Translations under genes and position numbers: made by a program | Source: a virus | Reading direction: 5' to 3' (one strand) | IMG/VR virus record: IMGVR_UViG_3300011261_000048 | Span: 29,470-93,469 of that record | Length of the DNA stretch: 64,000 nucleotides | Shown: positions 42,619 to 51,096 of the stretch, in pieces | Layout of the letters: the number at the start of each line of letters is the position of its first letter | Position numbering within the stretch: the stretch's first letter is position 1 | Notes under the pieces: model-generated | The model's database searches: none | Seen by the model: only the letters and a program-made list of their open reading frames with translations | Told to the model about the DNA's origin: nothing

Positions 42619-43206
42619 ATGAGTTACGGATCAAAAACAGACAGTGAAGGAAATGCTTTAAGAGCAGAAGGAAACATCCCAGTAATAACTGGAGAAAGAG
42701 TAGAAGGGAATGAGTTTGTTTCTTTGGAAATGGCCAAAGATAAGGACGGTAATCTAATGGAGAATAGATCAGTATTAACTATTAAGCAGTCAAATGGGGC
42801 TACTTTTAGAGTTATGTTCTTTGATTCAGAAGAAGATTGGGCTATTAAAAGTACTAATGAGGCTATGCTTCATATTTGTACTAGAATTATGCCTGAAGCA
42901 GATTACTATGCAGCAATTGCAGGTAGTACTACTTTCCAAGCATTTATGACAGCTATTGGAACTAAAGTAATTCCACAGGCAGCAGGTAAGAAGTTTACTA
43001 TGAAGATTATATTGAAACACAATAAATCTTCTGATGCATGGTTTCCAAACTTTCCAAAGTTTCCAAATTATGTTGAATTGGATGGTACTAATCCAACTAC
43101 AATTGGTAAGACTAATCCTAAGTATGACATCTATGCTGTACCAGCTAAAACAGCGATGGCAGCTACACCAGTAGCAGCAGATTCTACTGAAGGAGAGTTA
43201 TTTTAA
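42619..43206 (+). CDS. Candidate single-stranded DNA-binding protein (195 aa)
   Basis: Beta-rich N-terminal two thirds with spaced aromatics (WFPNFPKFPNYVEL), followed by a short acidic end STEGELF similar to SSB tails. Adjacent to Sak4-like ATPase and primase. The call rests on context and tail. Confidence 0.5.
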   Translation: MSYGSKTDSEGNALRAEGNIPVITGERVEGNEFVSLEMAKDKDGNLMENRSVLTIKQSNGATFRVMFFDSEEDWAIKSTNEAMLHICTRIMPEADYYAAIAGSTTFQAFMTAIGTKVIPQAAGKKFTMKIILKHNKSSDAWFPNFPKFPNYVELDGTNPTTIGKTNPKYDIYAVPAKTAMAATPVAADSTEGELF

Positions 43207-43229
43207 TAAATAATTAGTACTTTTACTGT

Positions 43230-44219
43230 ATGTACGGTAAAAAAGTAGTTAGTCAGGATAATATTCTTGCATTAATAAATTCCTACGATATATTTAAGAA
43301 GTATATCGTAGGGTTTGTTGATGTAGGTAAGGCATTTAAAAGTGAGTTAAGACCAGATAAATCCCCTACTTGTGTAGTGTTTAAAGGAAATACAGATTTA
43401 CTATATAAAGATTATGCAGTAACAGGAGCATTAAGTTGCTTTGGTTACATTATGCAGAAATATAGTTGTAATTACTTTCAAGCATTAGATATAGTAAACA
43501 GGGATTTTAATCTAGGTTTTGAGTCATCAGTGTCAGACTATGAATATACTCCTACAGCTTCTATTGTCTATAATGTAGATGTATCTAAGATAGAATCAAC
43601 ACCAGCTGATATTAGAGTTAGTGTACGTAATTGGAATGAGAATGATAAATTGTATTGGCATGACCAGTATGAATTTACAGTTAAAGAGTTAGAAATAGGT
43701 AAAGTATACCCTTTAGAGGGGTTTTGGCTTAATGATTCTTACTTTAAAGCACATTCTACAGCATATGGTTACTACTTTGGTTTCAAAGAAGGTAGAGAAC
43801 TATGGAAGATATATCAACCTTATAGCAAGAAAGCTAAATTTTTTACAAATACAGGTCCAGATGATTATCAAGGATTTGATTTACTCCCTGAAACTGGAGA
43901 TAGGTTAATAATTACTAAATCATATAAAGATGTACTAGTCTTAAGGAAACTTGGCATACATGCTATAGCTCCTCAAAGTGAGTCATCTATTATAGATAAA
44001 GATTTTTATGATTACCTACTTACACGTTTCAAAGAAATCAGATTATTATTTGATAATGATAAGCCTGGAATAACAGCAGCTAATAAGTTACAAGAACTAA
44101 TTGGCATACAACACTTTATATTGCCTCAAGATACTAAAGATTGTGCTGACTTTGTACATAAATATAACTACGCTAAGTTATTAGAATATATTAACCGATG
44201 TTGGGAAGTTATGAAGTAG
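43230..44219 (+). CDS. DnaG-type primase (329 aa)
   Basis: An N-terminal domain is followed by a TOPRIM domain with LIITKSYKDVLVLRKLG (with the catalytic Glu position replaced or shifted) and LLFDNDKPG (DxD) near 270. This matches crAss-like DnaG primases. It overlaps the RusA-like gene by 22 bases. Confidence 0.82.
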   Translation: MYGKKVVSQDNILALINSYDIFKKYIVGFVDVGKAFKSELRPDKSPTCVVFKGNTDLLYKDYAVTGALSCFGYIMQKYSCNYFQALDIVNRDFNLGFESSVSDYEYTPTASIVYNVDVSKIESTPADIRVSVRNWNENDKLYWHDQYEFTVKELEIGKVYPLEGFWLNDSYFKAHSTAYGYYFGFKEGRELWKIYQPYSKKAKFFTNTGPDDYQGFDLLPETGDRLIITKSYKDVLVLRKLGIHAIAPQSESSIIDKDFYDYLLTRFKEIRLLFDNDKPGITAANKLQELIGIQHFILPQDTKDCADFVHKYNYAKLLEYINRCWEVMK

Positions 44220-44447
44220 TGATTCCTGAATGGGAAAGCAGCTACCAGAAATCTGCAAAAAGAATGCCTAAGTATTGGCTATGGACAGAAAGAGAAAAAT
44301 TACCAATAAAGCATACAGAAAACTTAAGACGCACCCCTCTAATTATAGGAGGTAAAGCGTATTGCTGTAATGATTTAGAGGAAAGGTTTCTTAAAAATAC
44401 CAAAACTGCAGGAAAACCTAATCTTTGGGTAATGAACGGTCAGGATT
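44198..44447 (+). CDS. RusA-like nuclease, exon 1
   Basis: The N-terminal 83 codons, ending LWVMNGQD plus the first base of a Tyr codon. The reading frame would stop at TAA one base later unless the intron is removed. Joined to exon 2 it reads NGQDYNKMLYNATLNWRL, total 200 aa. Confidence 0.75.
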
Positions 44448-44459
44448 AAACACAAATAG

Positions 44460-44490
44460 TTTGAAAGTATACAGATTTTAACTATATTTG
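44460..44490 (+). promoter_or_regulatory. Host-type promoter inside RusA intron
   Basis: TTG (44461-44463), exactly 19 bases, then TATATTTG (44483-44490). ATG follows after three bases, so the RNA could be leaderless. Confidence 0.75.
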
Positions 44491-44493
44491 TAT

Positions 44494-45075
44494 ATGGAAA
44501 AATTAGAACAACTTATAATAGGATCAATGTTAGGAGATGGATATTTAGATAAAATATCACATACATTGAAAAATTCAAGATTATCTATAGCTCACAGTGC
44601 TAAACAAAAAGAGTATTGTGAATATAAACATAGTATATTAGCTGAAAAAGAATTAGCTGGTAAACTTTGTTACAATAAGATAGTTAATGATAGGTATAAA
44701 GAGGGATTTATTGAAGAGTATAGGTTTCGGAGTAAGACGAATCCTATATTTACTGAATATAGAGAACTTTTTTACAAAAACAAGAAAAAGATTGTACATA
44801 GAAGTACTATACAGAAAATGAATGCTTTAGGATTAGCCATATGGTTTATGGATGATGGAGCTAAAACAATTTCTGGATATCTGTTATGTACTCAATCTTT
44901 TACTAGGAAAGAAAATAATTTCTTAAGAAAATTACTTAAAGATAAATTTAATATTGAAACAACTTTGCAACCGCAAAGTAATATGATATATATCCGAAGT
45001 AAATCTAAAGAATTATTTACTTCTACTATTAGTCCTTATGTTATAGAATCTATGAGATATAAGTTATTTATATAG
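44494..45075 (+). CDS. LAGLIDADG homing endonuclease in RusA intron (193 aa)
   Basis: Motifs IIGSMLGDGYL near the start and LGLAIWFMDDGAK near 110 form the two LAGLIDADG helices. ATG at 44494 is chosen by the promoter position; a TTG lies six bases upstream. Its stop overlaps the intron guide sequence by one base. Confidence 0.88.
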   Translation: MEKLEQLIIGSMLGDGYLDKISHTLKNSRLSIAHSAKQKEYCEYKHSILAEKELAGKLCYNKIVNDRYKEGFIEEYRFRSKTNPIFTEYRELFYKNKKKIVHRSTIQKMNALGLAIWFMDDGAKTISGYLLCTQSFTRKENNFLRKLLKDKFNIETTLQPQSNMIYIRSKSKELFTSTISPYVIESMRYKLFI

Positions 45076-45371
45076 GTCCTGAATAAACTATGTGAATTGC
45101 TGGAACACTAAGTGAAATAATAAGTGACAGATGCTGGGAATGGTTACGCTCTGTTTATGCTAACCTGGAAAGAACAGCTTATTATTTTGTATGTCAATCA
45201 GCAGCCAAGGCTCTCAGAAATGAGTTCAAGGTTCAACGACTAGTACATGGAGTCTCAGCATTAAGTTGGAGATAGTAAAGTACCAAGAGCGCATAGCACC
45301 TCATGTGGAGGTGATGATATAGTCTGAACTATATGGAAACATATAGAAGTGCAGGATAAAGAGCCAGCACG

Positions 45372-45724
45372 ATAACAAAATGTTATATAATGCTACTTTA
45401 AATTGGCGTTTACGTAAAACCGTGGCTAAATATTACCATACTTATTTTTCTAAATACATCAAAGCACAACTTAAGAAACCTATTATTATACCTGAAGGTA
45501 AGTATCTATCTATTTCATGTGATATATATGAAATAAGACGTAGAACTATGCCTGATGTGTCTAATATGTGGCTACTAGAGAAGTTCTTTGAGGATTCTTT
45601 GCAAGAGTGTAAAGTAATTCCAGGGGATGACCCTGATTATGTATTAGAAAGTGGTAGAAAAAGATATCACTGGGTTGAAAATGAAGAAGATAGAAAACTG
45701 GTGTTTACTATCAAAATAATTTAA
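45372..45724 (+). CDS. RusA-like Holliday junction nuclease, exon 2
   Basis: PDVSNMWLLEKFFEDSLQEC then KVIPGDDPDYV matches the RusA pattern D-x-x-N-x-x-K-x-x-x-D...DD. It should resolve branched DNA before packaging. The frame opens at codon two of exon 2 after splicing; translation alone from ATG 45380 would give only this part. Confidence 0.72.
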
Positions 45725-45813
45725 GCAGTAATAACTGTAAGTAAGGGACGACTTAAAGTTATGTAATTGTAATATTTATAAAATTAAATGAAAGTTAATT
45801 AAATATTACTGCT
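45724..45813 (+). ncRNA. Helix-closed RNA, 90 nt
   Basis: AGCAGTAATA pairs with TATTACTGCT (10 bp), followed by TGAATTTTTAAT. Lies just before the ubiquitin-like cassette. Confidence 0.55.
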
Positions 45814-45833
45814 TGAATTTTTAATATCTATAT

Positions 45834-46055
45834 ATGGAAGATGAAGAATTAAAAACAAAAATAGAAAGCATAATAGGATACAAGCCTAAAGTATTACTGG
45901 CAGATAAAATCAGATATGCTTTGGAAGACGCTTATGATAAAGCTAAAAAATCACTAGAAAGATCCTCTTCAGGAGAAGAGTTTATTACAAACAAAAATAA
46001 GTTTGACGAGGCTGTTAAAACTTATTCATTATTTATGTTAAAAATCACAAATTAA
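45834..46055 (+). CDS. Small helical protein leading the Ubl cassette (73 aa)
   Basis: Charged helices (KIRYALEDAYDKAKKSLERS). One base before the Ubl-like gene, so part of the same operon. No family recognised. It could be a cassette adaptor. Confidence 0.55.
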   Translation: MEDEELKTKIESIIGYKPKVLLADKIRYALEDAYDKAKKSLERSSSGEEFITNKNKFDEAVKTYSLFMLKITN

Positions 46056-46056
46056 G

Positions 46057-46353
46057 ATGAGAAAAATTACAATTGTATCAACTAAGATTGACGGGAAAAA
46101 AGAATTAAATTCAAGTGCAACTACATGGGGAGAGTTAAAACCTGAATTAGAAAATAACGGTATCAGTATTTCTGATATGAAAGTTATGGAGAAGGTTTCA
46201 AAGATGACACTTGATAGTGATGCAGCAATGCTACCTACAGGAGATGTTATTCTTTTCCTTACACCTGGTAAGGTGAAAAGTGGTAGTGATGAAATTACTG
46301 CCCACCAAGAAGCAATGGTTGCAAAACTACGTGCTCTTAGAGATAGCATTTAA
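46057..46353 (+). CDS. Ubiquitin-like modifier candidate, beta-grasp (98 aa)
   Basis: The strand pattern MRKITIVSTKIDGKKELN, a helix (WGELKPELENNG), a middle strand and DVILFLTPGKVKSG looks like a beta-grasp (ubiquitin/PRTRC protein C type). The fold ends near KVKSG, and a 23-residue helical tail (SDEITAHQEAMVAKLRALRD...) follows. The tail might be removed by the JAB protease two genes down, exposing a C-terminal Gly. Strong context: E2-like, JAB and E1 genes follow on the same strand. It ends at a terminator. Confidence 0.5.
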   Translation: MRKITIVSTKIDGKKELNSSATTWGELKPELENNGISISDMKVMEKVSKMTLDSDAAMLPTGDVILFLTPGKVKSGSDEITAHQEAMVAKLRALRDSI

Positions 46354-46360
46354 ATATATA

Positions 46361-46387
46361 AGGGGGGCTTATGCTCCCCTTTTTTAT
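46361..46387 (+). terminator. Terminator between Ubl candidate and E2-like gene
   Basis: AGGGGGGC - TTAT - GCTCCCCT followed by TTTTTT. It would make more Ubl transcript than enzyme transcript. Confidence 0.85.
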
Positions 46388-46405
46388 TAACTTAAAAATT
46401 ATAAT

Positions 46406-47575
46406 ATGTCAGAACAAGATGACTTTGCATTATTAGAAGCCAGATTAGCTGATGATAGTAATGTAACAGTAATAGAAAATACTTCAGTACCTAGTGTACC
46501 AGAAGTAGTGGAGGAAGTAGTTGTAGACAGTATACCTGAACCTATTATTACACCTATTGTAGTAGAGAAGACAAAACCTAAAGAGACTAGATTAGAAATG
46601 AGAATAAGACTAGTTAAAGAGGTAGCAGAGGAAATACATGGAGGAAATTGGGATTTTATTGCCCTTAAAGATTACCCTTTAGATTATGATTCTAAATATC
46701 TTACTACTGCTAGATTTGCATTAACTATACATTTTCCAGAGTTTGTAATAACTAATAGTAGAGGACATATACATACTATAAGAGATTTATATGTTAGAAT
46801 GTACTTTAATAGTAGTATGAGTCATTTACAAGGATGGTTTGGTACTAGAAGTACGTATAGTTATCCAGAATTTAAAAGTAAATATGGTCATTCCCATTTA
46901 CCAACTATTACCAGTAATGATGGCACTAGAATAAGTTCTTTTGGTAGATTTTGTTTAGGAGGAGATAGTGATACAGGAAGTATAGTATCAACCCTAACTG
47001 TAGAGGAATGGAATATAGAAGAATTTAAGAATGCACTATTAATACTACATTCTTATGTAGTATGGGAATCTATAGAAGGAGGTCCTTATAGGAGAATGGA
47101 AAATATCACTATGAAAGGGGGAAGTAGTGGGGCATATAGTCCTGGTACTACTGCTATAGAGCAAACATTTAAGAGGTATTGTATGGAATCTGAAATTTAT
47201 CCTGTATTTACTGTAGATACGTCATATGATGTACCTTCAATTAAAGTACAAAATGAAGCAGAGTTAGAAGTAGCATTAGCTGTAGGACTTAGCCCAAATT
47301 ATATAAGATATAGAGATAGTAATGGTGATATCCATACTATTGATGCTTCTACAAACATAAGTACTATTAACAGATCTATCAGTAATATAAATAGTAAACA
47401 AATACCTTTCTTTACTTTTAAAGGAGTAGGTGTTAAAGCAAAAGTATTAGAAATGGATAATACAGAGGATACTAATGAAGCCATAGTGCATATAGCCCAT
47501 CCCTATGTTACTAAGTTTGCTATAGCACAATTAGAAAAAGAGGCTAATATATATTTATTAAAAATTAAAAAGTAA
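46406..47575 (+). CDS. E2-like ubiquitin-conjugating protein candidate (389 aa)
   Basis: After an acidic, Val/Pro-rich leader (1-60), residues about 100-190 follow the E2 layout: FALTIHFPEFVITNSRG, HIHTIRDLYVRMYF, YPEFKSKYGHSHLP, then GRFCLGG, which mirrors the eukaryotic E2 HPN...G-x-x-CLG, with Cys183 as the likely catalytic Cys. A second domain (about 255-389) is of unknown type. It would accept the modifier from E1. The E2 call is by motif and cassette context. Confidence 0.55.
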   Translation: MSEQDDFALLEARLADDSNVTVIENTSVPSVPEVVEEVVVDSIPEPIITPIVVEKTKPKETRLEMRIRLVKEVAEEIHGGNWDFIALKDYPLDYDSKYLTTARFALTIHFPEFVITNSRGHIHTIRDLYVRMYFNSSMSHLQGWFGTRSTYSYPEFKSKYGHSHLPTITSNDGTRISSFGRFCLGGDSDTGSIVSTLTVEEWNIEEFKNALLILHSYVVWESIEGGPYRRMENITMKGGSSGAYSPGTTAIEQTFKRYCMESEIYPVFTVDTSYDVPSIKVQNEAELEVALAVGLSPNYIRYRDSNGDIHTIDASTNISTINRSISNINSKQIPFFTFKGVGVKAKVLEMDNTEDTNEAIVHIAHPYVTKFAIAQLEKEANIYLLKIKK

Positions 47576-47578
47576 AAT

Positions 47579-48805
47579 ATGAGTTTAAAAGATGATGGTA
47601 AAGTTCATAGTAGAACTGTAGTACCTATAAAAGATAAAGCTAAGTTAATTCTTAGTAAAGAAGTAGTAATGAAAATTCATTATTTACATACTAGAGTAAA
47701 GAATAATACAGAATGGAGTGGTATTTTAGTATTTAATACCAAAGAAGGGAGTATAGATAACCCTGCTAATTGGGTATTAGAAGCAGAAGATTTTATCTTT
47801 ATGGATGTAGGTACAGGAGCATATACAGAATATGATTTTGATACAGATGATACGTACTCTTTTGATAAGTATACTGATGCTATGGCAGAAGGTAAGAGAT
47901 TAGGTCATATCCATACTCACCATAATATGAAGACTTTCTTCTCAGGTACTGATATGTCAGAGTTACATGAAAATGCACCAAATCATAGTTACTATGTAAG
48001 TTTAATTGTAAACTACAAGGAACCTGATGAGTGGTGTGCTAAAGTAGCATTTGTAGGAGAAGAAAAAGTATCTGGTACTATAACTAGAACTAAGAATTCT
48101 CTATTTAACCTGTTAGGATTTGGTAGTGAAGTAACTGAAACTATTGAGAAAGTAGTTCCTATTCTGTATACTATAGATTTAGATTTAGAGTTAGCAGAGG
48201 AAATTAAACCTTTCTATGATAGAGTTACTGAAATATGTACTCCTAAAGTTGTTAAAAGAGCTGTAGGAAGAGCTGTAGGAGCATCTACTCACCATGCTGG
48301 ATGGCATGGAGGATTTAGGGATTGGGATTTACCTACTTTAGGTACTTTAAAAAGTAAAACACCTACTTTATTTGACAAAAAAGAGCCAGAGATTCAAAGA
48401 AGACCTGCAGGATTATATAGTAAACCTTCAGTTATGGATTTTTTACCTAAACTAGCTTATGCAGATTTACAATCTAAAGCTAGAATAGGGGAAGTGTTTA
48501 AAACTGCTACAGCGTTACCTGATGTACATATAGAAATATTAGTGGAACAAATGGAGGAGAATTTTGAAGATTATATAGCAGATTTCTTTGCTATAAATAA
48601 ACTGACAGATTTAGATACTTTCTGTGTGGCTTTACAAATAATAGACACATGTACGATATATGATGACACTTATTTATATAATTGTCTATCTGAAGTACTA
48701 GCAGTTTATTTAGATGTAGATAGAGATGCAGAATTTGATAAAAAAGTAATGCTATTAACTAATTTAAAAGATACAACAAAATGGGCAGCAATGACAGCAA
48801 TATAG
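47579..48805 (+). CDS. JAB/JAMM metalloprotease (408 aa)
   Basis: The JAMM zinc site is complete: Glu45 (NTEWSGIL), H110-x-H112 (GHIHTHHN) and S122-x-x-D125 (FSGTDMSEL). JAB proteases process or remove ubiquitin-like modifiers. The C-terminal 200 residues are unrelated and may bind targets. The gene overlaps the E1 start by 25 bases, so the two are coupled. Confidence 0.88.
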   Translation: MSLKDDGKVHSRTVVPIKDKAKLILSKEVVMKIHYLHTRVKNNTEWSGILVFNTKEGSIDNPANWVLEAEDFIFMDVGTGAYTEYDFDTDDTYSFDKYTDAMAEGKRLGHIHTHHNMKTFFSGTDMSELHENAPNHSYYVSLIVNYKEPDEWCAKVAFVGEEKVSGTITRTKNSLFNLLGFGSEVTETIEKVVPILYTIDLDLELAEEIKPFYDRVTEICTPKVVKRAVGRAVGASTHHAGWHGGFRDWDLPTLGTLKSKTPTLFDKKEPEIQRRPAGLYSKPSVMDFLPKLAYADLQSKARIGEVFKTATALPDVHIEILVEQMEENFEDYIADFFAINKLTDLDTFCVALQIIDTCTIYDDTYLYNCLSEVLAVYLDVDRDAEFDKKVMLLTNLKDTTKWAAMTAI

Positions 48806-49197
48806 ACAATAAAAAAGTAAGATTCAGTGATGCAGATTGGTATAAATCTGGTCCTGAAGATATTATTGTAGGTGGAGTTGGAGGTATTGGTTCCTGGGTA
48901 GCATTATTGCTGTCCAGGATTGGCCATGAACTCCATATCTACGATGATGATACAATAGATGAAACAAACATGGCAGGACAACTTTACCCTATTTCAGCAA
49001 TAGGTAAAAGTAAAGAAGTAGCTGTTATGGAGATGATTAGAGATTTCTCAGGAACACGTTGTTCTTCAAATGGTAGATACACAAAGGATTCTTTATATTC
49101 TCCTATAGTGTTTAGTTGCTTTGATAACATGGAAGCTAGAAAAGTAATGTTTGAGAAGTGGGCAGCTGAAGAGGATAGAGAATTATTTGTAGATGGT
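48781..49197 (+). CDS. E1/ThiF-like activating enzyme, exon 1 (139 aa)
   Basis: DIIVGGVGGIGSWV (28-40) is the nucleotide-binding loop. DDDTIDETNMAGQLYP and GKSKEVAV then SCFDNMEARK match the ThiF/E1 adenylation core. The exon ends at VDG (GGT), where an intron intervenes. The reading frame would stop two codons later. Spliced protein is 235 aa. Confidence 0.9.
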
Positions 49198-49739
49198 AGA
49201 GCATAATATGAAATTTTTTCGTATATTATACAATCTGCCCCTGTTAGTAGTAATATTAACAGTGGAGAGGATGAATTGCTGGAAAGCTAAGTAGAAATAA
49301 AATATTGCGTTGAAAAATAACTCGCTTAATTGTTGGTGAAAGATATATACGCATATAGGAACCCCCGTTTGGAAGTAGTAGGTTAAAAACTTCCCCTAGA
49401 TGATTAGCAAAGGGTTAGGAGCTAATTATTCGGAATAAAGCAAGAAGACTCCCTTAGCTCCGTCTTAAGAGTTGACAGGTTATACGGGTAAGCCGTGAGA
49501 TACTTCAAATAGAAAGAATCTAAAAACTAGAAAGGGTTTAACTAGCCCTTTTGTATTTTTATATGCCAATCAGCAGCCAAGCCATAGACACATCTATGGA
49601 AGGTTCAGAGACTACCTGAGCACTAAAGTGTGCTTAATAACAGGAAGTAGATAGGGTTAGTAACCTATTGAAAAAGCGTCCTCCACCCTAATAGGGTGAT
49701 GATATAGTCCGTGCCTATATGAAAATATAGGAGAGCACG
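49198..49739 (+). ncRNA. Group I intron in the E1 gene, no endonuclease
   Basis: The splice junction is fixed by P1: exon GGT plus intron AGA pairs with TCTGCC (49234-49239), with U-G at the cut, extended by ATAATAT/GTATATTAT. It ends in ACG. Core blocks GCCAATCAGCAGCCAAG, AGAGACTA and GATGATATAGTCCG match the RusA intron. About 230 bases (49320-49545) of peripheral sequence hold no gene. Confidence 0.9.
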
Positions 49740-50030
49740 AGAATGCTTGCAGAAACAGGTATGGTGTTTCTAGTTCAAAAAGGACAAGAGGACCAATATA
49801 GAGCAGAGATTTTTGCTGATTCAGAAGTTGAAGATGCACCTTGCTCTTTTAAAGCTACAAGTCATTGTGGTTCATTTATAGCTTCCTTAATGGTAGCAGG
49901 ATTAAATAATTACCTAGCTAATAGGTATATTAATGCAGATATTAGAAGTATGGATTTCAGAATTGATTTTGAATTACCTCTATTAAATGTACAAGCTACT
50001 AACGTAGTAGCTGAAGAAGTAATAATTTAA
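49740..50030 (+). CDS. E1/ThiF-like activating enzyme, exon 2 (96 aa)
   Basis: Resumes R-MLAETGMVFLVQKGQ (DGRMLAETG across the junction), then APCSFKATSHCG with Cys174 and Cys182, either of which could be the thioester site, and ends with beta strands. It completes the adenylating enzyme of the cassette. Confidence 0.9.
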   Translation, partial: RMLAETGMVFLVQKGQEDQYRAEIFADSEVEDAPCSFKATSHCGSFIASLMVAGLNNYLANRYINADIRSMDFRIDFELPLLNVQATNVVAEEVII

Positions 50031-50040
50031 AATAGTAAAT

Positions 50041-51096
50041 ATGACAGATATACGTGAAGTATTTGATAGCCAAATAATACAGAACCATTCTAGTAAAAAT
50101 TATGAGTATGCTCCTAGTATTGGTAGAAATACTTCAACTATCCCTTTACTTAATAACAGTAAGCAGGCAGAGTATGTACCCTTACATGGTATAAATGCTA
50201 TAATGGCTATAGAAATGAGGAGGACTTATACATCTGGAAGTAATTATGGACATTTTGATAGGACTACTTTAATGTCACATGATATAGGCAAAAAACTAGT
50301 ACGTGTAATGGTAAAGTGTATAGAAAGACTTCCAGATTATACTGAGTTACTGAAGTATAATAGGGGATTAAATGTACACATAGCTAGTATAGTAGATAGC
50401 TTATTTAAAAAAAATCAAGCAGTTATCTTAGCAAATTTTGATGATGCTAGTACCCAATCCCTAGAAAAGTTAGCTAAAGACTTACTGAGGCAGAGTATAA
50501 ATATCATTATTGATAAAGTCATTTATGGTACTATAGAATATGGATTACCTGATATGTCTTTTAATCATTATGGTAGTAGTTACGCTGAATTAATAAGATC
50601 TAATAAGCATGCATATAGATGGCATCATATTAATTTACGTACTCAAGCTTTTATGGTTAACAGGGGAAGTATATACAATATACAGCGTACTTACCATAAT
50701 AGGGAATTACGTATACTTAGACCTTTAATGGAGACTGTACTACATAAGGACTTTGTACCTTATGTTTACTTATGTATGATTATGAAGGAAAACCCTTTAC
50801 CTGAAGTTTATGAGGTATGGGTAGATCCTGAATTTGATGTAGTAAGGTCAGAGTTTAAGAACTTAAGACCTCATTATAGAAAGCATATTAAGGCTCCTTT
50901 AGTAGCAGCAGGTATAGATATTATACCTACTGATAGTATTTTAACTTCATTATATAATACTGTAAGCATTCCTAATGAAGTAAAAAGTATTAAGGAGAAA
51001 AAGGTGTGGCTAAGTGATTTAGCATTAGAGGTTAAAGAGCATATTAGTTTCAGACAGCAGTTAAATATGGAACGTCAATTAACATTAGTACCATGA
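50041..51096 (+). CDS. Protein downstream of the Ubl cassette (351 aa)
   Basis: Alpha/beta with Tyr/Arg-rich helical segments. No recognised motif. Ten bases after the E1 stop, so probably co-transcribed; it could be a target, adaptor or unrelated replication protein. Confidence 0.55.
   Translation: MTDIREVFDSQIIQNHSSKNYEYAPSIGRNTSTIPLLNNSKQAEYVPLHGINAIMAIEMRRTYTSGSNYGHFDRTTLMSHDIGKKLVRVMVKCIERLPDYTELLKYNRGLNVHIASIVDSLFKKNQAVILANFDDASTQSLEKLAKDLLRQSINIIIDKVIYGTIEYGLPDMSFNHYGSSYAELIRSNKHAYRWHHINLRTQAFMVNRGSIYNIQRTYHNRELRILRPLMETVLHKDFVPYVYLCMIMKENPLPEVYEVWVDPEFDVVRSEFKNLRPHYRKHIKAPLVAAGIDIIPTDSILTSLYNTVSIPNEVKSIKEKKVWLSDLALEVKEHISFRQQLNMERQLTLVP

Larger units (their letters stand above)
44448..45371 (+). 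ncRNA. Group I intron in the RusA-like gene
   Basis: The guide GGTCCTG (45075-45081) pairs with exon CAGGATT (44441-44447) ending in U-G pairs, and the intron ends in G of ACG (45371). Core blocks TCAATCAGCAGCCAAG, GTTCAACGACTA (P7) and GATGATATAGTC are shared with the E1 intron. The endonuclease gene lies in the P1 loop and its stop touches the guide. Confidence 0.88.
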
